A stretch of 64,000 nt of DNA from Sarcodiotheca gaudichaudii (GCA_032355985.1 JAUKVZ010000002.1:620001-684000); one strand, 5' to 3'; numbered from the stretch's first letter, positions 42,720 to 51,345 are shown. Notes: generated by a model not told the origin, from the letters alone. Made by a program: numbers and translations.

Positions 42720-44543
42720 TCATCCGCCTCCGACGGACGCGTGTTCGGTGAAGTGGCCCTCGAGCATGTCCTGAAAATCGTTCTCGGCATCCGGATCGAA
42801 GAATGATCCGTCATCGTTGTGACCGGGCTCTGCGCTGTATCCATCCGGCGCATTTACGGGACGATTCAGGCTCTCCATGGCGAACGCGCGCATCGGCCAC
42901 TCGCGCCGCAACACGCGCGCCGCGACTCGATGCGTCACCCGAAGCTCATTCTCATCGCCATCGGTCGGGTTGAGCCCGCTCAGGCCAAGCTGGCCGAGCA
43001 GACCGGACACCGCGTCATCAACGCCGAGCAGATCCACAAGCTCCTCTTCGAGAGCGCCGAGCCCCTGCGAAGCATCCCACGAATCGAACGCGCAAAGCAG
43101 CTCCTCGATGAACTCGCCTTCCTCCGTGTACAACGGACCTTCGAAATCCGTCAGACCGGTGGAAACTCCAAGCGTGGGATCACAATGCATCTCTGAAGAT
43201 CCCGTGACGCGCAACTGATCGGACGTCGATCGACCAATCAGAATCGATTCATTCGAAATGATCACGTCAGCGGTCGGCGCATGAATGGATGCAAGCACGA
43301 TGGCGCCATCCGTGATCTCATACGTCGGTTCGGCCTCGCCGCCGGATGCGGGCGACACGCCGTAGATGCGCATGCGCAGCGGACTTGTGTACTGCTCAAC
43401 CTGTGCGGCATACACATCAACGCCATCTGCAATCGCAGGATCCACACCGATGCCGGCGCCGTCCACATGCAGATCGCCCATGAGATACAGCTTCAGCGAG
43501 GATGCATCATTGGCAAGCTGCACGGCGGCGCCCTCGCGCACTTTAAAGGCGCCCGAGACGAGCGCTTCAACGTGCCCGTCAATGGTCAGCAGCGCCCCAT
43601 CTTCGATCTGAAGATCGTCAAACTGATACAGCCCGGCGCCATCATCATTGAGCACGACTTCGGCGCCGCCAGAGCATCGAAGGCTTCTCCATCGACCGGA
43701 GTCCGCGCGCAACGAAGTCGCAACGCTGAGCTCCATATCCTCGGGCGTCACGTCGGGCAGACCGCCAAAGGCGGACGGCGCCAGAGCCGACGCGACAGGA
43801 AGCGCATCAATCGGTATCACGCCGCCCTCTCCGGAGCTCACGTGCTCAACGAGATCTCGAAGTCCGCTGGAGGCGGAGTTCATGACGAAGAGCGCCGAGC
43901 GCTGAATCGCCGAGGAGTCATCCACGCGGAACGCCGAATCAAGCGCGAATCCGGCGCCGATATTGCCGGACACGTTGACGCGATTCCTGGGATTGCGGCT
44001 CCAGACGGTAATCAGACTCTCGTTGTCCACTTCAATGCCGTTGATCGCATATACGCCGAACTCGCTGAGCTCTTCATCGAAGCTTTCTTCAGCCGTGGCG
44101 TTCGGGCGCACATCAAGCAGCAACTGACGAATGCTGGACACGCCGTCGACAACGGCGATGGATGTCAGCACGAGGTCGCGATCATCGTCGCCGGGCGGAT
44201 CGCCATCGAGCGTATGAACACTGATCGTGACGAGCGCTCGTCCGATCACCTTGTCCTTCACGATGCAGCCGTCGGTCGCCGCTTTCGATCTCCAGTCCTG
44301 CTCCGTCTCAAGAATGGCCAGGCCAAGCTCGGCGCCTGTGCGCGCCGCCCAGTCGGATGAGGACGCGGATTCGGCGTTAGCGCCGATCGCGGCGGAGTTT
44401 GACTGGCTGATGAGATAGAAGCTCGTCAGCGCGCCTGCCGCCCCGAGGCTGATCAAAACGAGCAGCAGCGCCACGCCGCGCCGTGGGCGCACCGATCGAG
44501 ATCGCCTCGGATGTGCATATTCCGCGGTCGAACGCATCGTCAT
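42720..44543 (-). CDS. GspK/PilX-like pseudopilin (607 aa)
   Basis: This protein has the GspK-type signal RPRRG-VALLLVLISLGAAG with Gly -1 and no Glu +5, then a large extracytoplasmic region of beta-rich, Asp/Ser-rich sequence with motifs LYLMGDLHVDGAGIG and GSSEMHCDPTLGVSTG, and REWPMRAFAMESLNRP near the C-terminus. AAGGAG lies six bases before ATG 44543, which I prefer to the TTG at 44549. It follows a GspJ-like gene by 12 bases, the expected I-J-K order. The neighbouring split gene is a tandem duplicate. The domain after the signal is not one I recognise. Confidence 0.78.
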   Translation of the reverse strand: MTMRSTAEYAHPRRSRSVRPRRGVALLLVLISLGAAGALTSFYLISQSNSAAIGANAESASSSDWAARTGAELGLAILETEQDWRSKAATDGCIVKDKVIGRALVTISVHTLDGDPPGDDDRDLVLTSIAVVDGVSSIRQLLLDVRPNATAEESFDEELSEFGVYAINGIEVDNESLITVWSRNPRNRVNVSGNIGAGFALDSAFRVDDSSAIQRSALFVMNSASSGLRDLVEHVSSGEGGVIPIDALPVASALAPSAFGGLPDVTPEDMELSVATSLRADSGRWRSLRCSGGAEVVLNDDGAGLYQFDDLQIEDGALLTIDGHVEALVSGAFKVREGAAVQLANDASSLKLYLMGDLHVDGAGIGVDPAIADGVDVYAAQVEQYTSPLRMRIYGVSPASGGEAEPTYEITDGAIVLASIHAPTADVIISNESILIGRSTSDQLRVTGSSEMHCDPTLGVSTGLTDFEGPLYTEEGEFIEELLCAFDSWDASQGLGALEEELVDLLGVDDAVSGLLGQLGLSGLNPTDGDENELRVTHRVAARVLRREWPMRAFAMESLNRPVNAPDGYSAEPGHNDDGSFFDPDAENDFQDMLEGHFTEHASVGGG

Positions 44544-44555
44544 GATCAACTCCTT

Positions 44556-45170
44556 CTAGGCGTCGGGCGCCGGCGTGTAGTTGACGAGTCCAAAGGCGAG
44601 CAACACTTCATGCTCAACTTCGAAGTCATCAAGCAACACGAGGGAAATCCATGCTCGATTCGATTCTGACGCGGAGATTCCGCTGAATGTCGCCTCGAAG
44701 TCGTCAACGCTCTCAATGAGCGTCTCTCGCGCAGTGAGGCCGGCTGTGCGCTGGGTCGTCATCACATCGAAGTAGTCCGAGCCGGGCGTCAGCGGGATGT
44801 CGACGGCGTCGATCATCTCCTGTGACCACTCATCCGGGAAGTCAACGAACTCGAGCACCAACTCGCCCGCGTCCGCATCCCACCAGATGATGCGCAGCTC
44901 GGAAAGATGAATGTTGTCTGAAGGCTTGTTGTCGTGCAGCCACAGCGCCACGCCTCGATCCTCGTCGCTGGACAGGATATTGAGCGAGACATCGATGAAC
45001 GCCCGCAGGCGAATCTGCGCCGCATGGGCGCGCAGCAGCGCCGATCGCGCGCCGCGATCCTCGCGAGCGCCATCGCCCACCATCGTCAGCATCGACGCAA
45101 TGCCCATGCCGACGAGCGCAGTGATCGCGATCGCAATCAGCAGCTCGATTGTCGTAAATGCGCGCCTCAT
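44556..45170 (-). CDS. GspJ/PilW-like minor pseudopilin
   Basis: This 204-residue protein, close to normal GspJ size, has the signal MRRA-FTTIELLIAIAITALVG (Ala -1, Phe +1, Glu +5). The leader is only four residues. Downstream, a long helix with VGDGAREDRGARSALLRAHA leads into a beta-rich part with ELRIIWWDADAGELVLEF, as in GspJ. The start overlaps the upstream GspI-like stop (ATGA). Confidence 0.82.
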   Translation of the reverse strand: MRRAFTTIELLIAIAITALVGMGIASMLTMVGDGAREDRGARSALLRAHAAQIRLRAFIDVSLNILSSDEDRGVALWLHDNKPSDNIHLSELRIIWWDADAGELVLEFVDFPDEWSQEMIDAVDIPLTPGSDYFDVMTTQRTAGLTARETLIESVDDFEATFSGISASESNRAWISLVLLDDFEVEHEVLLAFGLVNYTPAPDA

Positions 45171-45628
45171 GCCCCCGGCTCCGGAACGAACATCGACAAT
45201 GTCGCAAGCACACGATGCTCATCAAAGGATGTCACAGTGAGCATCACGCCCTGCACATTGACGCTGACATCTTCAAGCGCAACCACTTCTTCTTCAGCGG
45301 TGACGCTGCGTCCGATCAGCCAGTACGCGCCTGGATACGTTTCGCCATCGAGCGTCGCCATCTCGCCCTCGGCCTGCTCCATGCCGTCGTATCCGAGCAG
45401 CGTCTCATACGGCTGCGTCGAGAGTTCGGCGAGCAGATCGTCAGCCGCCATCGCGCCGAGAACCAGCTTCTGGCCCTCCAGCGACACCTGGCGTCCCGTC
45501 GACACGGCGGCGCCGACGGCGAGCACCACCACTGCAAGCACCGCGCTGGCGACGAGCGCCTCCAGCAATGTGAAGGCTCTGTGCGCCGATCGCGCCGACT
45601 TCATTCTGTTATCGGCCAGCCTGAACAT
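45167..45628 (-). CDS. GspI/PilV-like minor pseudopilin, first gene of the second cluster
   Basis: The signal HRA-FTLLEALVASAVLAVVV has the LEAL...A pattern of GspI/PilV with Ala -1. AAGGA lies seven bases before ATG 45628, which gives a leader of about 18 residues; the internal ATG at 45604 is an alternative. At 153 residues it has the normal size for GspI/PilV. It heads the minus-strand I-J-K-K-H order ending at 40254. The 246-base interval upstream, before the serine acetyltransferase gene, probably contains the operon promoter, but no clear element is visible. Confidence 0.82.
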   Translation of the reverse strand: MFRLADNRMKSARSAHRAFTLLEALVASAVLAVVVLAVGAAVSTGRQVSLEGQKLVLGAMAADDLLAELSTQPYETLLGYDGMEQAEGEMATLDGETYPGAYWLIGRSVTAEEEVVALEDVSVNVQGVMLTVTSFDEHRVLATLSMFVPEPGA

Positions 45629-45874
45629 ACAGGTCCTTCCTGTCGACCTGGTCCCCTGGCGAGTCACGTGCCCCGGCGCCCGAAGACGCCGTCACAACCT
45701 GATCATCGAATTCATTCGGGGCAGGCAAGAGATCCTGCGGCGGCACAGCGCTGCAAGCAGGCGTCGCGGCGCGTCACAAGCGGCGCTGTTTGCCATGCCT
45801 GTTGGAATTTCGTCCGAGAAGCGAAGAAAACATGCCGGCGCGGATCGAGCCCGAGAACGGGGCGTCCGAAAGAA

Positions 45875-46861
45875 TTACGCCTCAGCGCGTCCTTCCATCG
45901 CCTCGCGATTCGTGCGCATCACAAGTTCGGGCTTCTTCTGCCTGACAATGTGACCGGGAGGCACGGAGTCCTGCACGAACACGCCGCCGGAGATGATGCA
46001 GTCTTCTCCTACGATCGTGTCGCCGCCAAGAATGACAGCGCCGGCGTAAATGGTCACGCGATCGCCGATCGTCGGATGACGTTTGGCGCCGCGGATCAGG
46101 CGGCCGCGCTCATCCTTCGGAAAGCTCTTGGCGCCCAGCGTCACGCCCTGATAGATCTTGACATTGGCCCCGATCTCCGTTGTCTCGCCGATGACGACGC
46201 CGGCGCCGTGATCAACGAAGAAGCTCGAACCGATCGTCGCGCCGGGATGGATGTCGATCCCCGTCCGCCCGTGCGCCTGCTCGCCGATGATGCGCGGCAG
46301 CAGCGGCGTCTCCATTCGATACAGCGTATTGGCCAGCCGATATGAGAAGACTGCGTCGATGCCCGGGTATGAGAGGATCACTTCATCCGTGTGATCGGCC
46401 GCGGGATCGCCGTCATAAGCCGCCTGCACATCAAGTGAGAGCGCCGCGCGAAGCTCGGGAAGCTTTTCGACGAAGTCGTATGCAAACTGCCGGGCAAGCT
46501 CGTCGCACTCGCGGCATTCGGCCGTCTCAGCCAGATGCGATTCAATGTGCTTGACGTAGCGCAGGGCGCTGCGCGCCTGATCGGTCATGTGGGCGCCGAT
46601 GCGCGAAATCAGGCTGGCGACGTAGGAATCCAGCATCCCCTCGCTGAGGCCGCGCCGACCGAAGAAACCGGGAAAGACCAGCTCGCGGCACAGCTCGACG
46701 AACTCGCCGATCTGCACCGGATCAGGCAGGGGCACATCCCCCAGGTGGCGGATGCGTTCATCAGTGCGAATGGAGGCCGTGAGCCGTTCGATCAGATCCG
46801 AAGAGGGATGGAATCCCTCCGGGGACGTCTTCTTCGGTGCATGTGTGCGGCTCGTGGGCAT
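45875..46861 (-). CDS. cysE: Serine O-acetyltransferase
   Basis: This 328-residue trimeric enzyme makes O-acetylserine for cysteine synthesis. The helical N-terminal domain (about 1-190) ends in ILSYPGIDAVFSYRLANTLY, typical of the EpsC/long CysE group. The left-handed beta-helix follows with GIDIHPGATIGSSFFVDHGA (catalytic His), a GVTLGAKSF loop and hexapeptide repeats up to VQDSVPPGHIV. No cysK is adjacent. TAGGAT lies nine bases before the ATG with no ribosome-binding site. Confidence 0.93.
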   Translation of the reverse strand: MPTSRTHAPKKTSPEGFHPSSDLIERLTASIRTDERIRHLGDVPLPDPVQIGEFVELCRELVFPGFFGRRGLSEGMLDSYVASLISRIGAHMTDQARSALRYVKHIESHLAETAECRECDELARQFAYDFVEKLPELRAALSLDVQAAYDGDPAADHTDEVILSYPGIDAVFSYRLANTLYRMETPLLPRIIGEQAHGRTGIDIHPGATIGSSFFVDHGAGVVIGETTEIGANVKIYQGVTLGAKSFPKDERGRLIRGAKRHPTIGDRVTIYAGAVILGGDTIVGEDCIISGGVFVQDSVPPGHIVRQKKPELVMRTNREAMEGRAEA

Positions 46862-46870
46862 GCGAGATCG

Positions 46871-46876
46871 ATCCTA
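46871..46876 (-). promoter_or_regulatory. TAGGAT -10-like box of cysE
   Basis: On the minus strand TAGGAT is followed by nine bases and the cysE ATG (46861). Same start-proximal arrangement as at ruvA, atpG and ALDH7. Confidence 0.45.
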
Positions 46877-46990
46877 TCCCGCCATGATCGCCGGGGCGAC
46901 GTCAAAGACCGCTGCGATCGCGGCTCGACATGACGGGGCGTATGACTCAATCGGCGCGCCGGAGGGCGGAACTGGATCAGTCGGCGCATG

Positions 46991-47165
46991 AAAAAAGGCC
47001 CGTTACGCAGGCCGTGGGGAGCCGACGATGCTCGAACCCCTGCCATTAGGTGGGCGCCATCTCCCGGATCCCGGCCTTCCACTCTGTGGAGGCATGACCT
47101 TCGTCCGAGCCGTACTGGCTCCCCAGGGGTTGACTTGTAAGGTTCGAGCATTGTAACGGCCCGTA
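46991..47165 (-). ncRNA. ssrS: Structured small RNA with terminator, 6S RNA candidate
   Basis: No protein-coding frame of quality covers this 230-base interval between cysE and a lipoprotein gene. On the minus strand it ends with a 6-bp stem (GGCCTG / CGGGCC) and TTTTTT at 46996-46991, a clear intrinsic terminator. Upstream, an 11-bp perfect pairing (ATGCTCGAACC near 47151-47141 with GGTTCGAGCAT near 47038-47028) encloses a local hairpin (GCCTCCAC / GTGG-A-AGGC), and GGGGAGCC (47124-47117) can pair with GGCTCCCC (47023-47016). The outer GTTAC/GTAAC ends also match. Length (about 175), a rod-like fold with a central loop, and a CACCT...AGGGGTTCGAG stretch resemble 6S RNA. The RNA nature is well supported; the 6S name is a guess. 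The 5' end is approximate. Confidence 0.6.
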
Positions 47166-47311
47166 CTCCACGGGACGCTCCGGACCTTTTCATTCAAATT
47201 AGTCGGCGTCGGAACCGTCGTCGATCAAGAATCGAACAAATGGGTGTTCTTTCTCAGACAAGGCGGATTTGGCTTGCAGGGCGTCGACTCGATGATCCAC
47301 GTGCGGCTGGA

Positions 47312-47340
47312 TTGACGCCTTCGCCGGAGGCGGCTAATTG
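47312..47340 (+). promoter_or_regulatory. Possible sigma70-like promoter of the small lipoprotein gene
   Basis: TTGACG and TAATTG are separated by exactly 17 bases, about 50 bases ahead of ATG 47391. The -35 element is good, the -10 poor. Confidence 0.35.
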
Positions 47341-47390
47341 TGGTCCCGCCTCGGTGTCCAGAAGAGCGCCGACAGAAGGGGTTCAGTTTC

Positions 47391-47648
47391 ATGCGCAATC
47401 GTCGATCCGTGATTTCCATTCGCTCGCTCTCGCTTGTTGGCAGCCTTGCGCTGGCCGCAGGCGCCGTCGGCTGCGCTCCGACCAACCCCTCGCCCGGTGT
47501 CCACAATCTGGGTGACATGAACTACGAGATCACGAACAGCATGGTCGTGTCCATGGACACGAACGCCCGTTCGCTTTCCAACGATCTCGGTCGCCTGTTC
47601 CTGGTTGATCGCCCGTCGCGCCTGACGGTGCAGACAATGCCGCACTGA
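47391..47648 (+). CDS. Small lipoprotein (85 aa)
   Basis: The frame is open upstream to 47340, but ATG 47391 (MRNRRSVISI) gives a classical lipoprotein signal ending in the lipobox LAAGAVG-C at about residue 29, and GAAGGGG lies upstream. The mature lipoprotein of about 57 residues has no Asp at +2 (CAPT), which in the enterobacterial rule would favour the outer membrane. The mature part has MNYEITNSMVVSMDTNARSL and then RLFLVDRPSRLTVQTMP. No family recognised. Confidence 0.75.
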   Translation: MRNRRSVISIRSLSLVGSLALAAGAVGCAPTNPSPGVHNLGDMNYEITNSMVVSMDTNARSLSNDLGRLFLVDRPSRLTVQTMPH

Positions 47649-47751
47649 TCGCACCGGCGATCTCCTCTGAAAACATGATGTCCGCCCTCGCGCGGTGTCG
47701 CTGCGCGCCCGGGCCGCGGATGTGGAAAGGCGCCTATGCTGCGGCTTCTTC

Positions 47752-49146
47752 ATGAGCGCAGCCCCCCACCGAGCCCTTCTCAGCTTTCTGCAGTCATTCG
47801 GCCCCAGCGCGATGCCTCGCATGAGCCGCGCCAATTATCGGTGGGAGCTGACCAGCGCCTGCTTCACTCCGTTCGCCCTTGCCTGTGTCGAAGGCGGCGT
47901 GATCGGCGTGATCGCCAAGAAGACCTTTGATGCGCCGGACACCGTCATCGCAGCCCTGTCGGCGGCGCCGGCCATGGCGAATATCACCGGTTTCTTCTGG
48001 ATCCGGGCGCTGCGCGGGCGCGATCGCGTCAAGGCGGTCGTCGTCACCCAGCTTCTCTGGATGACGTGTGTCGCCCTGATCGCCGCGGCGCCGCTGAACG
48101 CATTCGGTCTGATCGCGCTTGTCGTCCTGGCGATCGCCGCCCGCTGCGCACTGGCCGGGCTGTACAACGCGCGATCGGAACTCTGGCGAGCGAACTATGC
48201 CAGACGAGCCCGGGCACATGTCACCGGGCGCCTGACGATTGTGCTTTCGCTTGTCTCCGGCCTGGCGGGACTGGCGATCGCGCGCGTCATGGATATCTAC
48301 GCCGAAGATGCGCCGTGGGTGTTTCGGCCGCTTTATCTGGCAGCGGCGATCCTCGGTCTCATCGGCGTCTGGTGTTTCGCCCATGTGCGATGGCGGGCGC
48401 GTTCAATGATCCTCGCTGATGAACGCCGACCGGGCTCAGACGCCTCACGTATCGGCGCGCGTCAGATGTTCAGCGTCCTGCGCGATGATGCGGCGTATCG
48501 AAGATTCATGACAGCGCAGATGGTGCTTGGCATGGCGCAGCTGGCGGGCACGGCGCCATTCGTCTCAGCCGTCGCCGAGATGATGGATTACAGCGATGCG
48601 ATTGCGCTGACGCATGTTGTGCCCATTCTCATGCCCATCATCTCCATACCGCTCTGGTCGCGCCTGCTTGATCGCGTGCACATCGTGCACTTTCGTGTCT
48701 ATCACACGTGGGTCTTCTTCTTCGCCAACGCGATCACGTGCCTTGCCCTGCTGCTGGGATCGGCGGGCATCATGCTTGCCGCCATCCCCCTGCTCTATCT
48801 TTCGCGCGGCGTGATCGGCGTCGGATTCGGCGGCGGCCGACTTGCATGGGCGATCGGGCATCATGACTTTGCGCCGGCGCATCTGGCGAGTGTCTACACG
48901 GGCATTCATGTCACGCTGACTGGTGTGCGCGGCGCCATCGCGCCATTCATCGGCGTGCTGCTCTATTCCGGATGGAGATTCAACCTGAATGGTGATCACT
49001 ACGCATGGGGCGGCATCGGCGGGTGGGTCTTCGGCGTCTTTGCGCTGGTTAATGTCGTCGCGGCCCATATGTTCAGCAGATTGCACAAGGAAATGGAGCG
49101 CGGCGAACTTGCGACGGCGGGAGACGGCCTTGAGGCACGGCGCTAG
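47752..49146 (+). CDS. Major facilitator superfamily transporter
   Basis: This protein of about 464 residues has 11-12 hydrophobic helices in two halves, as in the MFS, and basic loops such as ARYARRARAHVTGRL-like NYARRARAHVTGRLT between helices. The family within MFS and the substrate cannot be told. The longest frame begins at GTG 47695; ATG 47752 is chosen because a TATGCT box lies 11 bases before it and the earlier part has no membrane character. ATG 47812 is another option. It ends in a short convergent overlap with the next gene. Confidence 0.8.
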   Translation: MSAAPHRALLSFLQSFGPSAMPRMSRANYRWELTSACFTPFALACVEGGVIGVIAKKTFDAPDTVIAALSAAPAMANITGFFWIRALRGRDRVKAVVVTQLLWMTCVALIAAAPLNAFGLIALVVLAIAARCALAGLYNARSELWRANYARRARAHVTGRLTIVLSLVSGLAGLAIARVMDIYAEDAPWVFRPLYLAAAILGLIGVWCFAHVRWRARSMILADERRPGSDASRIGARQMFSVLRDDAAYRRFMTAQMVLGMAQLAGTAPFVSAVAEMMDYSDAIALTHVVPILMPIISIPLWSRLLDRVHIVHFRVYHTWVFFFANAITCLALLLGSAGIMLAAIPLLYLSRGVIGVGFGGGRLAWAIGHHDFAPAHLASVYTGIHVTLTGVRGAIAPFIGVLLYSGWRFNLNGDHYAWGGIGGWVFGVFALVNVVAAHMFSRLHKEMERGELATAGDGLEARR

Positions 49147-49556
49147 TCGCTTGCCGTGTAGCGGCCGCGCGACACGCGCTTGAACTTCTCGCTGTTGATG
49201 AGCGTCTGATTGACGATCGTGCGGAAGTTTTCGGCGCTTGTCTTATACCCCGCCAGCAGCACAGCTTCGGCGACCTGCGTGACTGTCATCGTCCGACCGG
49301 TCAGCGCCTTGTGCAGAGCGTCTTCGAGACTCATCTCATTGAACGGACGTCGTCGCGTGCGGCGGCGAAGCTTCGACTGCAATGCGCCCAGCTCCGTGCT
49401 TCCGGCGAGCACTTCGATCTCCCCTTCGACTTCGCGCAGCTGACTGAGGAGACGATCGCGCTTCTGCTCGAGCGTTTCGAGCTGGCGCATCCGACGGCGC
49501 AGCTCATTTTCGAGCGCGTCCGTCGAGACTCCAGACAGTCCCTTGTCGTCCACCAT
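49143..49556 (-). CDS. Coiled-coil protein with C-terminal winged-helix-like domain
   Basis: This protein of about 137 residues has a coiled coil at roughly 8-55 (heptads in ENELRRRMRQLETLEQKRDR), an Arg-rich patch LRRRTRRRP, and a C-terminal domain of about 65 residues: MSLEDALHKALTGRTMTVTQ, VAEAVLLAGYKTSAENFRTI and SEKFKRVSRGRYTASD. That domain looks like a HARE-type winged helix, whose usual pattern is a K..F...V...L and a final F.RV.RG.Y. It is probably a DNA- or chromatin-binding protein; the basic hinge supports that. The frame is open to 49613; GAAGGG five bases before ATG 49556 decides the start. Expression and role unknown. Confidence 0.7.
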   Translation of the reverse strand: MVDDKGLSGVSTDALENELRRRMRQLETLEQKRDRLLSQLREVEGEIEVLAGSTELGALQSKLRRRTRRRPFNEMSLEDALHKALTGRTMTVTQVAEAVLLAGYKTSAENFRTIVNQTLINSEKFKRVSRGRYTASD

Positions 49557-49794
49557 GCGCCCTTCGTCCTTGTTGCGCATCCGGGGCTCTTCACCCGGGG
49601 AGCGTCCGCTCACAACCCATTCATCCTCACGCGGCCGATCAGTCCGCTGGACATGCCCCGCCAGGGATGTCGCAGGCTCAACATTGCGGCGCGCATTCGT
49701 GGCGCGAGCGAGTGCGGACTGCTCCGATCTGCCCAGGGAAGACTATGCCTTGTTTTGTTCTCTCGGTCGAGGGCGAAAGACATGAATGACCGCC

Positions 49795-50769
49795 CTACTC
49801 CTCCGTCACACCAAGTCGCGATAAAAGGTCATCAAAATGATCAAGGTCATAAAACTCGACCTTGATGTGACCTTTTCGGCCATCAGCGCGTGTTTTGATT
49901 GAAACGCGCGTTCCAAGAGCCTCGCTGACACGGCGCTCGAGCTCCTTTCGATTCAGATCTCGAGCCGCATCCTCCTGTGACACCTGCGTTTGCGCCACGT
50001 GCGCCCCCCCTGCCGATCCCCCGGCAGGTTGAGACACGTAAGACTCAAGCTTGCGAACGGACCAGCCGGATGAAGCCGCCCGCTGCGCCGCTTTGATGCG
50101 CGCATCAGCGTCATCGAGCGCCAGAAGCGCTTTTCCATGGCCGGCCGTGAGTTCACCGGCGGCGAGCAATTGTCGAATCGGATCTTCAAGATCAGTCAGG
50201 CGGATGAGATTGGCGACGCTGGAGCGATTCAGCGCGACGCGCTCGGCGATCTGGCCGTGCGTCAACGCGAAGGAATCCTGAAGATTGCGAAGTGCATCGG
50301 CGCGATCCATGACGTTGAGATCTTCGCGCTGCAGATTCTCAACGATGGCCAACTCCGCGGCTTCGCGCTCGCCGACCTCCATGACAATCGCAGGAATCGC
50401 ATCCAGACCCGCTTCACGGGCCGCCCGCCAGCGCCGCTCGCCGGCGATCAGTTCCCACCGGATCTCCGGGGCGTTTGCCCCAGATTCGGCGGCTCGCACG
50501 ACGACAGGCTGCATGAGGCCGGATTGACGGATGGAGTCGACCAGGGGCCGCAGACCTTCCTGTGTGATCTGCTGACGCGGCTGATGGCGATTCGGAGCGA
50601 TTGAGCCGACAGGCAGGTGTTTGAACACACTGTCCACATTGTGGAAAGAATTGGCGGCGTCATCCGCTGTGGTCGCCGGCGCGGGCGGCGCGGCGGCAAC
50701 GGAGACAGGCTGATTGATCAGGCCGCTGAGGCCTTTTCCGAGTCTTTTGGGCTTGGCGGTCTTCGCCAT
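49795..50769 (-). CDS. parB: Chromosome partitioning protein ParB
   Basis: This 324-residue CTP-dependent DNA clamp loads at parS and spreads along DNA to segregate the chromosome. It has the typical N-terminal KRLGKGLSGLI (ParA-stimulating), the CTP-binding box with AGERRWRAAREAG near residues 109-121, the parS-binding helix-turn-helix (LTHGQIAERVALNRSSVANL near 169-188) and a C-terminal dimerisation domain. AAGGAG lies seven bases before ATG 50769; a GTG two codons earlier is too close to it. parA is not adjacent, which is unusual. Two perfect parS sites lie within 1.2 kb upstream. Confidence 0.94.
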   Translation of the reverse strand: MAKTAKPKRLGKGLSGLINQPVSVAAAPPAPATTADDAANSFHNVDSVFKHLPVGSIAPNRHQPRQQITQEGLRPLVDSIRQSGLMQPVVVRAAESGANAPEIRWELIAGERRWRAAREAGLDAIPAIVMEVGEREAAELAIVENLQREDLNVMDRADALRNLQDSFALTHGQIAERVALNRSSVANLIRLTDLEDPIRQLLAAGELTAGHGKALLALDDADARIKAAQRAASSGWSVRKLESYVSQPAGGSAGGAHVAQTQVSQEDAARDLNRKELERRVSEALGTRVSIKTRADGRKGHIKVEFYDLDHFDDLLSRLGVTEE

Positions 50770-50844
50770 CGGCACACTCCTTCATCCGTGAATGTCGATA
50801 GCCTACGCACCGGCACGAATCACTACAACAGGACCGGAGCCGTT

Positions 50845-51315
50845 ATGAGCCAGGAAGGCGATCACCCCCCCATCGAATTCATCGCGCGTGGCGTGATGGC
50901 GCATCACGGACGGATTCTTCTTTGCCGCTCGAAGAAGGATGGATACTCCTATCTGCCCGGCGGACACATCGAGTTCGGCGAGGAAGCGGAAGAAGCGCTT
51001 GCCCGGGAGTTCCTTGAGGAGACAGGCCTGAAGGTCGGGGTGGGAAGATTCCTGCACGCGCACGAGGTTCGCTTTGAGACTCGTAAGCGAAAGCATCACG
51101 AGCTGAATGTGGTGTTCCACGTGGAACATCCGGACAAGGGGGGCGACGAGCCCCCTGCCGTGGAAAGCGTCGAGCCCCAGATTGAGTTCCACTGGGCAGA
51201 CTCCGCCTCGCTGGTGGACCTGGACATTCGACCTGCCATCGCAAAGGCATGGCTTCTCGGCGGCGTCGACCTGGGCGGCCCCAACGACTCCTGCTGGGCA
51301 AGCAGCAGCGAATAG
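50845..51315 (+). CDS. NUDIX hydrolase
   Basis: This 156-residue hydrolase has an intact Nudix box, GGHIEFGEEAEEALAREFLE followed by ETGL, near residues 39-62. Substrates of such stand-alone Nudix proteins are nucleoside diphosphate derivatives; the exact one is unknown. The frame is open to 50617, overlapping parB on the other strand, but GGAG five bases before ATG 50845 and the domain limits set the start. The gene carries a perfect parS site at 51113-51128, which encodes part of FHVEHPDKG. Confidence 0.9.
   Translation: MSQEGDHPPIEFIARGVMAHHGRILLCRSKKDGYSYLPGGHIEFGEEAEEALAREFLEETGLKVGVGRFLHAHEVRFETRKRKHHELNVVFHVEHPDKGGDEPPAVESVEPQIEFHWADSASLVDLDIRPAIAKAWLLGGVDLGGPNDSCWASSSE
51113..51128. 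promoter_or_regulatory. parS site 1 (ParB-binding palindrome)
   Basis: TGTTCCACGTGGAACA, a perfect 16-bp palindrome and a canonical bacterial parS sequence, inside the NUDIX gene and 344 bases from the parB start. Confidence 0.92.
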
Positions 51316-51345
51316 GGCTCAGGCCGCTCCCGAATCAGGTCGATA

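Noticed and set aside
47016-47124. tRNA or tmRNA suggested by GGGGAGCC...GGCTCCCC and GGTTCGAG
   Set aside because: The T-arm stem does not pair around GTTCGAG, there is no anticodon arm or CCA, and the tag-peptide region of tmRNA is absent.
47130-47158. A + strand promoter TTGACT...TGTAAC inside the small RNA locus
   Set aside because: These bases are parts of the RNA stems, and the terminator shows the transcript runs on the minus strand.
46991-47165. SRP (4.5S) RNA as the identity of the small RNA
   Set aside because: The invariant GGAAGCAGC-type apical motif of SRP RNA is not present.
50641-50660. A degenerate third parS-like site (TGTCCACATTGTGGAAAG) within parB
   Set aside because: Half-sites are interrupted and it has several mismatches to the 16-bp palindrome; only the two perfect copies are accepted.
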